From Acanthamoeba lenticulata (lineage: Eukaryota; Discosea; Longamoebia; Acanthamoebidae): a DNA stretch of 12,311 bases. This document shows positions 1-6,836 of the stretch, piece after piece (the first letter of the stretch is position 1; each line of letters begins with the position of its first letter). Where the stretch lies: the NCBI GenBank assembly GCA_002179805.1, contig NAVB01002077.1:1-12311 (forward strand). Direction: 5' to 3'. The notes beneath the pieces are model-generated. The model ran no database searches, was not told the DNA's origin, and worked only from the letters and a program-made list of their open reading frames with translations. A program made the position numbers and the translations under genes.

Positions 1-42
1 CCCCCCCCTCCTCCTACCCCTTCCTCCCTCCCCCTCCCCCTG
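1..42 (-). other. G-rich 3' tail of the LINE with a quadruplex-type pattern
   Basis: Directly after the ORF2 stop (TGA, 43-45) the minus strand turns into an almost pure purine tract. Four G runs (plus-strand C at 36-40, 30-34, 26-28 and 17-20) are separated by 1, 1 and 5 bases, which fits the usual rule for an intramolecular G-quadruplex, and a further G8 run lies at 1-8. There is almost no room for a conventional 3' UTR, and no poly(A) is visible before the window ends. It could also be simple repeat expansion. Confidence 0.6.
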
Positions 43-2157
43 TCACCCCTCTGAGGTGGGCTCCAGTGCACTCTGCGTGTTGAACAGGCCCTGTGCCTGC
101 ATCCATGCTAGCCTATCTTGGTGCATACACGCGACCACCTTTGCTACTACAAGCATGTGCGCCCTTGCCCAGTGCTTGGCCTTGTAGGTGCCAGCCTTTG
201 CCTTTAGGGTGGCTGCCATGCTTGTCACCCATTCTCTAGGGATGTGAGCTGTCCACAGCTGGAGGGGGTTCATGCACATCCATTTGGCCCACTTGAGCTT
301 GGTGCTGGTTGCTGCCCTGTACTTCTGAGACAGGGCATGGAGTGCTTTGAGGTGGGTCTCCTCATGTGCTGGGCATATAGTGAGCATGTGTGCCGTGTCT
401 TCCACCACCTCTGCCCCTCTGACTGCCTTGCACCACCTGCACAGTCCCCCCTCATACTGATGGCTCAGAGTTGTAGAAGGTGCACTGTCATCTATGCCCT
501 CTACGGGTTGGCTTCTACTGACTACCTGGGATGCAAGGATGGTGGCCCCTACTCTGTACCTCATGAGGCAGTACAGTGTGCACTCCTTGAAGTGCTTGGG
601 CTTTGTCATAGGTAGCATGGAAGCCCTGAGGTCCCAGGCACCCCCATCTCTCCTGTGCCATCTGTTGCAGGCACTCCACTCCTCCCTGCGGCATGTGTCT
701 GTGGTTAATCTCAGGAGTTTGTGGACATTACTTTCCACCACTGCCTTCCTCCAAGTCAGCTGGTGGGCGCTGGCCCCCACCCATGTGTAGTCCGGCTGAT
801 CCTCCAACGCCATGGCCTGCGCGGCCATTGTGTCTGCCACTTCATTGCCACGTATGATGGGTTCTGCATACTCTCCCCACTTTTCCCTCCATGCTCCAAT
901 CTTGATTGCCCACGCCTCCCGCTCCTCCACTGGTCCCTTACTCAGCTTGTCTGGCACGTGGCTGTACACATGTGAGATGCGCACTGTTCCCCCAGCAAGG
1001 TTATGCTCTTGGATGGCTGTTGTGATGTTTTGCATTGTGGGGCTATGAAAGGGCTTGCCAGTGTCACAAGTTACCTGCTCCACCAGGAGTTGCACAGCCT
1101 TGTTGTCAGAGAAGATGTGCAGTCGTCCTGGGGGTGCTGTCTGGAGTGCTAGTGCCACCGCTTGCAGCTCCGCGTTGAAGCTGGTCTGCAGGCCCGCGAC
1201 CCTGAAGATGTGGTTGGATGGGTGGTCCAGCCCCATGTACACTGCTCCTCCTGCTTGCTTGTTTGCAGCTGACCCATCCACCCAGCAGCATTGGCATCCA
1301 TCTTTGTCCTTGTATTCTGGCTTGCCCCATGGCCCTGCTGTAGGGACCACCACTGGGGCTGATAAGTTTGGTGCCTCTCTTGGTGGTGTACTGTCTGCTA
1401 TTGGCTGGGATGTATTGGTTGTGTGCTCTGGGGGGGTGGCCTGGACAGGGGGCGCCAGGGCTGTGCTCATGGAGAGGTACATTCTGGCCAGGTCAGTCTC
1501 TATTGGTGGGTGTGCAACTGTTGCCCCATGTACTGCCCACCTACTGCTAGCCAGACGCTGCTTGATCTCGTCACTTCTCCACTGGGCTGTCTCAGCAGGC
1601 GTGGTCTCAGGGATGGGGAGGTTAGCTGCCTGCACCTCTGCTTCCCCCTGAATCAGCTCCATGTTGTGTCTGGCAAGGGCTGTCACCAAGGCATCTGTGG
1701 TGCTCATCTTTTTGTCATGGGGCATCGCCGCCGTGCCGCCTGGTGTACTGACCTTCCTGTGCCCCGCTTTACCATACAGTTCCAAGCTGTTTGCAAGTGT
1801 GACCCTGCCCAGGGAAGGAGGTCCAGTGATCAACACTGACACTGCCGTTGCAATGAGGTTGTGGTCCTGGGCCTCTTCCATTGAGTCCAGGCCCATGCCC
1901 CCATCCACCTTACTGGCCCATATCCACACTGATGGGGCACAAGCACCTACTCACATGGCGTTTTTTATTCTTTTTTTGTTCTCCACATCCAGGCGTTTGA
2001 GTGCCACCCTTGGGTATGCCACCACCCCTTGGGTGTACTCCATGATTTTGTTGGTCATGCAGTTCAGCAGGCCAACTTTTTGCGCCGGCGACGGGCCCCT
2101 TGTGGCAACTGCCCTAGTGGATTTGTTGTACTTCTTGTCACACAGGCAAGATGGACC
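43..2157 (-). pseudogene. LINE ORF2 C-terminal part: RT thumb, RNase H, CCHC zinc motif
   Basis: The frame is open from 2157 to the TGA at 43-45 except for an in-frame TGA at 1951-1953. The part before that stop and the first 60 or so residues after it look like an RT thumb, with the GGMGL motif that follows RT in many LINEs. Numbering from the GTG at 1929, a proline-rich linker (about 100-210) leads to an RNase H domain (about 212-373; 811-1296) with WVDGS (D218), NAEL (E254), FSDNKA (D275) and GNEVAD (D366), plus histidines at 320 and 324. All four acidic residues are present, so the fold may be intact. A C-x2-C-x13-H-x4-C motif (C497, C500, H514, C519) is typical of LINE C-termini. RT motifs of the fingers and palm, including any xADD box, are absent. 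Translation as it stands would need re-initiation after 1951. Confidence 0.88.
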
Positions 2158-2184
2158 CTATCAAGGTGCTCCATGCCCAAGAAC

Positions 2185-2284
2185 CAGGATGGGCATGCTG
2201 TGTGAGCTGCAAGAATACAAATGGGATACTACTTGTTTTTTATCCCATTTGTATTCTTGCAGCTCACACAGCATGCCCATCCTG
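2185..2284. repeat. Perfect 44-bp inverted repeat with 12-nt loop at the RT deletion
   Basis: The left arm 2185-2228 is the exact reverse complement of the right arm 2241-2284, with a 12-nt spacer (2229-2240) that ends in a T run. The next bases inward (2229/2240) and outward (2184/2285) no longer pair, so the arms are exactly 44 bp. The right arm continues the minus-strand ORF2 linker in frame (MGMLCELQEYKW), so it is probably the original LINE sequence and the left arm the inverted copy. The repeat lies exactly where the RT fingers and palm should begin. It may be a template-switch scar, or an artefact of cloning or assembly. Confidence 0.95.
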
Positions 2285-3467
2285 TGTACTGCTGCCAGTT
2301 CACTGAATTGGTTGGTCCAAATCTGCCAGACTTTGGCTTTGACCTCACTGGGTTCCATGGCCACCTTCATGCCATCTCCACTGGGGTACACCACTGTCTT
2401 GAGGCTTTTGGTCAGCCGACCCCACATGGCATGCTTGACCCAGGCAAAGTACTCTGGGCTATTACGGTTGCCTTGCAACTGTATGGCTGCAACTTTTTTG
2501 GCAATAGTTCTATGGGTTGCCCATAGTCCTTTTTGGAGGTGTTGCAGAGTGCGTTGGGCCAGTCCCCACTCTTTGTTATGGCACACCCCCCTATCCACCT
2601 TTGGTGGTGCCTCTAGACATCTGGTTGTTGCCTTGCTGATTGTGCTATGGAAGACCTGTGCAGCTTTCTGGATGTTACTGCCAAGTGTCTGTTCCCACTC
2701 TGTGTTGGACAAGCTTCCTTGTACTGCCTCATTGAACTGCTTGAGCATCTTGTCAGTGGGCTCTTGTACCAGCCTGACATGAGTTGGTCCCCCAGCACTT
2801 GCTGCTCTAGGGACCATGAGGGTGGCACTGCCAATAATGAGACTGTGGTCAGAATCCACTCAACCTTGGTGGACTTTGTGTTTACAGAGCATGTCAGGTA
2901 CATTGGTGAGGATGGTATCAAGGCGCTTTTGTTGCTCCCTGCCTGGCACCTTCCATGTGAACACATCTACAAACTCCAGTGCAAAATGCACATGGGCATT
3001 TATCAGCCATGTGGAATCCAGGAAGTTAATGAAGTGTCAGTGGCATATCATTTTATGGACTCCCAATAGTTGGTCTTCCTGTCTTGCTGTACTGTTCCAG
3101 TCTCCTGCTAGGAACACTTGATGAGAGTTTAAAAATGGGCCCACCCATTGTGTGAGGCCTGTAAAGAATTCTGTTTTGGGATGTTGAGTTGCTTTTTAGA
3201 GATGCAGTTACTATACTGCACATACCCTGGCAAGCAAATATATTGTTGTTGCTCTTTGTATTTATTGAGCTCCTGTATGCAGATGAAAGTGGGACTGAAC
3301 TTTTTGGTAATAGCATGTATTTCCACCACCTTGCAGTCCCACCCCCTTCTAACATTGATAGTGGCCACTGTTACCACTTCATCCACTCCACTATTTGTCA
3401 CAGGGGAAGTGTCCAGGTCTGTGTGCCCATCAGGGAGAGGAGGGTGTCTCAGTTGTGGGGATCGGCG
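2285..3467 (-). pseudogene. LINE ORF2 N-terminal part: APE-type endonuclease and linker
   Basis: The ORF2 frame opens after a TAG at 3468-3470 and runs without an ATG into ATINVRRG (catalytic-site Asn, 3354-3356) and CIQEL (catalytic Glu). After a frame change near 3175-3190, the next frame gives FLAGDWN (the D-x-N catalytic pair), FTW, RLDTIL and finally SDHSLI, the conserved SDH box with the catalytic His. In-frame TGA codons interrupt it at 3037-3039 and 2860-2862. The stretch between the Glu box and GDWN is only about 55 residues, and the tyrosine motif normally found there is not visible, so bases have probably been lost as well as shifted. A linker of roughly 190 residues rich in K, Q and W follows and stops at the inverted repeat. 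The endonuclease cannot be active as written. Confidence 0.88.
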
Positions 3468-3470
3468 CTA
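3425..3470 (-). promoter_or_regulatory. ORF1/ORF2 overlap with possible +1 frameshift site
   Basis: ORF1 ends CCC-TGA-TGG at 3430-3432. ORF2 lies in the +1 frame, is open from 3467, and has no in-frame ATG before the endonuclease. Slipping one base forward at the ORF1 stop (CCC, skip T, GAT) would join the two frames directly. The layout is like the antizyme shift site, where a C-ending codon before UGA U is read in +1. Other explanations are stop-codon re-initiation at a non-ATG codon (a GTG at 3401 is in frame) or a later indel in this dead copy. Confidence 0.45.
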
Positions 3471-4992
3471 TCAGGATGTCGTCCCCCCGCATCTGCTCCA
3501 CCGGCTGCACGGTGATTTCTTTCCCCTCAACCACAATGGGGAGGGCCTTGTATAACCTCATGAGGCTTTTGGCAGACTTGAACTGTGCAAAGCAGCAGCC
3601 CTTGGAGATGTTGGTGTCTGGGTTGTGGATTATCTCCATGTGCACACCTTGTATCTTGTGGTCCTGTAGCAGGCCTTCCACCATGGTTGCTCTGAAGTGG
3701 CCTGGGATGGACCCTATCCACCTGGACAAGGAGCTGTAGGATTGGTATGACCTGTTCTTACACCACTTCACTCCCCCCAGGATAGAGGGTGTACTGATGT
3801 ACTCATTGAGGTTGCTCTCTTGGTAGAACTCCACAATGATCCATTGTCTGTTGCCTGTCTTACGGACATCATGGAATGGTAAATGTAGCATCTTGACTGA
3901 TTGCCTCGCCGCCTCCTCTTGGATATCGTCCGCGTCCTTGATGACAGCATAGGGGCGTATCTTGTGGCGCACCACATCCGCACGTAATTGGTCAATGTTG
4001 ACCACCTTGCCAAGGCTGCGGACATAAGTGCTCTCTGCCAGTGCCATTTGCGCGTTGGAGTCAGGTGTTACCACCACCAACAAGTCACACATGTCGTCAT
4101 AGTATGAAAGCTCCTCATCAAAGTCGGCTCCCTCCACCGCGCCTAGGCGTCCACGTATCTCTCCCCACTTCTGGCCTTCCACCTTCTTAACGATCACAAC
4201 CCACAGTAGCTCTGCGTCTTCTCTTTCTTCTCTTAGAACTCATTCTGCCGAGAAGTGTTCCACTGCTGCCACATGCGCCCTCCCTCTCTCTTTCTGTTCA
4301 CCGAACTTCTCTTGAAGCTCCACTCTCTTGATCGCCTTCTGGAGGTTACCAGTGGTGACGTTGCGACCATCACCCCCACTGAGGTTGCGTGGCTTGTCCA
4401 CAGGCTTTTGCCTGACCCGGTGGCTGTTCCAAGATGTCACGTTGGCCTTTTTGGTCGCCCAGAGTGCTGCTTTCCTCTTCCACTTCTCTGCTCTCTTGTC
4501 GACTGGTCTTTTAGCGTCATACCAGTCATCCCTGGTGTAGTCGCCTCCTCTTGGGCCGGCGCCTTCCAGTTGCATATCAGCATCTTCATCTGCCGAGTTG
4601 GGGGGGTTGCCGTTGCTCAGGTCACTCCCATCTGCTTGATCCCCGTCCAGCACACTTCCGGGAGGATCGTTGCCGTCTTGGGTCGCTCCCTTGCTCGCGT
4701 CGTCATCCGGAGGATTGATGGCAGTTGTCGGCGGTGTAGGTCCTGGGCCTTCGTTGACTGGAACCAGCGCAGGTGGTGGATTCACCGGGCTAACACTGCT
4801 GTTCAGGGTTGGGCTGCCACCACTACCCTTGCGGAGGACCTCAAAGTATGGCGAGCGGACCGCCGGGGCATCGTCTGGCTTGGACTTTTTCCCTCCAGTT
4901 TTAGAGCTCACTGTTCGTTCTACTGAGTTGCGACCTGTCGCTCCTCTCTTTTGGCCTCTACTTTTGCCGTTCAGCTCCAGATCTTTTTCCAT
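3430..4992 (-). pseudogene. LINE ORF1 protein with RNA-recognition motif, one in-frame TGA
   Basis: This is the RNA-binding partner expected upstream of ORF2 in a two-ORF LINE. I chose the ATG at 4992 because it sits in a strong start context (GCCATGG) and begins a typical charged head. The frame stays open further up to an ATG at 5343. The first 250 residues are low-complexity: basic, then P/G/D/N-rich. A TGA at 4240-4242 breaks the frame inside a charged, helix-like stretch (after FSAE), and the same frame resumes at once and runs to 3430. The second part contains an RRM (about 3493-3723) with an RNP2-like WIGSIP and an RNP1-like KGCCFAQF. An upstream block starting DLLVVVTPDS may be a second, degenerate RRM. 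No zinc knuckle was seen. Confidence 0.75.
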
Positions 4993-5343
4993 GGCGTGTC
5001 TAGTGAGGTATGGCTCGACGGGCGTACGAGGGGGGGACGGGTTAAGTTCTAGCCGAGCAACGGAGCGCGCCTTCCCAAGCGTCGCGACCCTTACTACTGT
5101 TACCCAAAAAAGGAACTTGTATTTCGCGCCTTTTTTTTTAACGGTCGTTGGAGGTCGATGTGGCGCAGGGGTGAGGGTTCTCAACAGGGGGGGTGTGGAC
5201 AGGTGGGGTCGTACGTAGGGGTATCGGTGGCGTGGGTCTTGAGGAGGGCGCGCGGCGGGTAGTTGGGAGGAGTGAGCAATAATCATAAAAGTGCATGTAT
5301 CACTGGGATTTGCATCTCTGTATGACCCGTTGGCCGAAGCCAT
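4993..5343 (-). other. LINE 5' region, open in frame with ORF1 (5' UTR or N-terminal extension)
   Basis: These 351 bases continue the ORF1 frame without a stop and start at an ATG at 5343 in a moderate context. The predicted peptide is proline-, arginine- and histidine-rich and resembles no domain I know, so a leader is as likely as a coding extension. CpG is frequent here, unlike in ORF2. A nine-base T run (plus strand, about 5132-5140) and an A run are present. The true 5' end of the element is not visible as a repeat or duplication. Confidence 0.4.
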
Positions 5344-5384
5344 TGGGTTTGCGGCTTTTTTACCGTGGTTAGCAATCCACCGCT

Positions 5385-5654
5385 CTAGAAATCCTCAATC
5401 CGTGGCGTGTGTGCCCCTTGTTCCATTTTCCGCCTAAATCTTCTCAGATGTGCAATTAATGAGCACAAAGCGACATGGTGAAATTTTATAGAAATACCGC
5501 AACGGTAAAAACACACGAATAACGGATATTTCGAGCATTTCGAGCAGGCGAAATTCACATTGGGAGCTCCCTTGTTGGTAAGCAGTTCGTCCGCTCCCGC
5601 GCTGCTTCTGGCCTTGCCCACCACTCGCTCCACTGCTCTCGGCTTCGATGCCAT
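5385..5654 (-). CDS. Small ORF, possible orphan first exon of an unknown gene (hypothetical)
   Basis: This ORF encodes 89 residues from the second of two adjacent ATGs (5654), which has A at -3 and G at +4. The first 25-30 codons (MASKPRAVERVV...) are GC-rich and look coding, with basic and small residues. The rest is AT-rich, with a CSKCSK motif and a hydrophobic stretch, and looks less like real coding DNA, so an intron donor may lie near 5555-5570. It points toward the LINE 5' end, so it could be the start of a host gene cut off by the insertion, or a chance ORF. No function can be assigned. Confidence 0.3.
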   Translation of the reverse strand: MASKPRAVERVVGKARSSAGADELLTNKGAPNVNFACSKCSKYPLFVCFYRCGISIKFHHVALCSLIAHLRRFRRKMEQGAHTPRIEDF

Positions 5655-5913
5655 CATCGAAAGGATTACGCTCAAAGGTTTTTTGTAGATGTACTAGCTA
5701 CGGGCCACCTGAACAGCTCGCACCGCAACAGTCGGTTCCACGGGCGCGTGGCCAGAAGATGGATCAGCATTACATTTGTAAGCGCTAATGCTGAGACGGG
5801 AAAATTCCTTACCCGTCTAACCCAAGATAAGCTTAACAAGGGGTTGTTTGCTCATCACTTCCAGGACTCACAATGATGAACCTTAGGTGCCGTAGAACAC
5901 AAGAGGCCCTCAT
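5655..5913. other. Stretch without a recognisable gene
   Basis: I see no convincing coding frame or tRNA here. It contains the two adjacent hairpins described separately and an AT-poor core around 5720-5760. It could hold the upstream region of the small minus-strand ORF at 5654. Confidence 0.4.
5764..5818. repeat. Two adjacent short stem-loops
   Basis: A 9-bp inverted repeat (5764-5772 with 5786-5794, 13-nt loop) is followed immediately by a 7-bp one (5794-5800 with 5812-5818, 11-nt loop), sharing base 5794. Both are perfect. No tRNA, riboswitch or known RNA family is recognised. It may be chance. Confidence 0.5.
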
Positions 5914-6110
5914 TTAGCCATGCACAGCGTGGATGCCACCCAGCACAGAGATGTTGAAGGTGGCACCACCAATCTGCAAGCCCCTGGCGCGCAGGAACAC
6001 TCTGAGACACATTCAGGTTCTGCGCCATGCCAGCGACGTCGGGCACCGCGGCGTCAATGTTGGCGTCGTTGAACTCGGCAATGCCGCTGGCGATGTTGAA
6101 GTAGGCGCAT
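5914..6110 (-). pseudogene. Frameshifted fragment of an unrecognised conserved-looking protein
   Basis: From about 6110 downward, one frame reads FNIASGIAEFNDANIDAAVP and on through a further 20 or so residues. Near 5998-6001 it must slip by one base to continue as FLRARGLQIGGATFNISVLG, ending at a TAA (5914-5916). Both halves have the regular small and hydrophobic residue pattern and CpG-rich codons of real host coding sequence, which is why I call this a gene fragment and not a chance ORF. No start codon, upstream exon or known domain is visible. The frame change could alternatively be an unrecognised splice. It lies back-to-back with the HSPA12-like fragment. Confidence 0.45.
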
Positions 6111-6162
6111 GTTGGGGAAAGGGCTTTGCATATAGGTGTTGGTGTGTGTTGGTGGACTGTTG

Positions 6163-6486
6163 GGTGTGGTCAAGACCCGTGGGGGCAACGTCAACCTGCA
6201 TGAGACGTCCGTTCAGCTCGAGCCCCTGTCGGTGCTCAGCGGAGATGCACCAAAGATGCCGCTCCTCGAGGTGGTGTCCCGCTTCCTCAAGGTGGCGGGT
6301 AAGGTGGCATTTGCCAAGCTGGCCCAGCAGCTGCGCAACATGCACCTCGAAGTTCCATCGAAAGACCAGGTCAAGTGGGTCATCACTGTTCCTGCCATCT
6401 GGACGGATCAGGCGCGCATCTTCATGCGCGAGGCCACCCTCAAGGCTGAGCTGATCACTGGCGACGCTTTCAACGGTGGGAGGTGG
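6163..6486 (+). pseudogene. Fragment of an HSPA12-type Hsp70 ATPase domain
   Basis: About 108 codons in one frame match the N-terminal ATPase region of HSPA12-family Hsp70 proteins. NVNLHET aligns with the segment before the conserved helix, LLEVVSRFLK and LAQQLRN with that helix, and VKWVITVPAIWTDQAR...FMREATLKAEL with the family's characteristic TVPAIW-MREA block. After roughly residue 105 the match stops. The LEPEA-type motif that should come next is absent, and the frame runs on into unrelated sequence up to a stop at 6643. Upstream, the phosphate-1 glycine-rich loop is also missing. It is therefore a truncated, non-functional piece, probably left by duplication or rearrangement. A first splice acceptor near 6162-6174 is possible. 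Confidence 0.75.
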
Positions 6487-6836
6487 ACACTCGAGTGCTC
6501 TGACGGCGTCATGACCTCGGCGGGGCTCTCCTCGGCGCTGGTCGTCAGGCCGGCTACTTGGAAACGCGAGACGATGGCTGCGCCGCAAAACAAAGAGTCC
6601 TTATTTCCTTTTTCCTTTCAGGGAGCTCTTTCCGTCGACAACTAAAAAACAAAAAATAAAGCAAAACTTGTCAAACTCCGGAGAGGGTTTCTGAACACCC
6701 TGTCGCAACCCTCGCGGTGAGAAGTACTTCTTCACCACCCCACATAATTCGAAGCGGCAGCTTTTCGAATCTGCTCCGGTGGTTGGAACACAAGGCACAT
6801 ACAACCGCTAGAGTACCGCCAACAACAACAACAACA
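6487..6836 (+). promoter_or_regulatory. Upstream region and leader of the GT10 gene
   Basis: No gene is supported in this stretch. An A-rich, TATA-poor patch (about 6640-6668) could be the core promoter. The last 16 bases before the start codon are a pure AAC repeat (6821-6836), an unstructured leader of the type that favours initiation. No transcription start can be read from sequence alone. Confidence 0.35.

Larger units (their letters stand above)
1..5343 (-). mobile_element. Decayed non-LTR retrotransposon (LINE), two-ORF type with APE endonuclease and RNase H
   Basis: Read on the minus strand, the order is ORF1 with an RRM, overlapping ORF2 with an APE-like endonuclease, linker, RT thumb, RNase H, CCHC zinc motif and G-rich tail. 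This is the layout of RNase H-bearing LINE clades such as I, Tad or plant-type L1, but the clade cannot be fixed because the RT core is missing. The copy is dead: internal TGA codons lie at 4240-4242, 3037-3039, 2860-2862 and 1951-1953, a frameshift lies near 3175-3190, and an inverted repeat occupies the place of the RT palm. The 3' end may run past base 1 and the 5' end is not defined. The 5343 limit is the farthest upstream in-frame ATG of ORF1. No target-site duplication can be checked. Confidence 0.9.

Noticed and set aside
2185..2284. Simple twin-priming inversion of the LINE
   Set aside because: Twin priming leaves the whole 5' part inverted, but the endonuclease and ORF1 have the same orientation as the 3' part; only about 44 bases are inverted.
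1661..2782. A 373-codon plus-strand open frame
   Set aside because: It is antisense to the LINE ORF2, has no recognisable motif, and crosses the inverted repeat. The minus-strand frames carry the conserved endonuclease, RNase H and zinc residues.
43..4992. Reassignment of TGA to an amino acid in this organism
   Set aside because: The GT10 host gene ends in TGA exactly after its conserved C-terminal region, so TGA is a normal stop here; the LINE stops are better explained by decay.
6013..6588. 191-codon minus-strand open frame
   Set aside because: It overlaps the HSPA12-like fragment on the other strand and shows no motif; its arginine/histidine-rich composition is typical of antisense GC-rich coding DNA.
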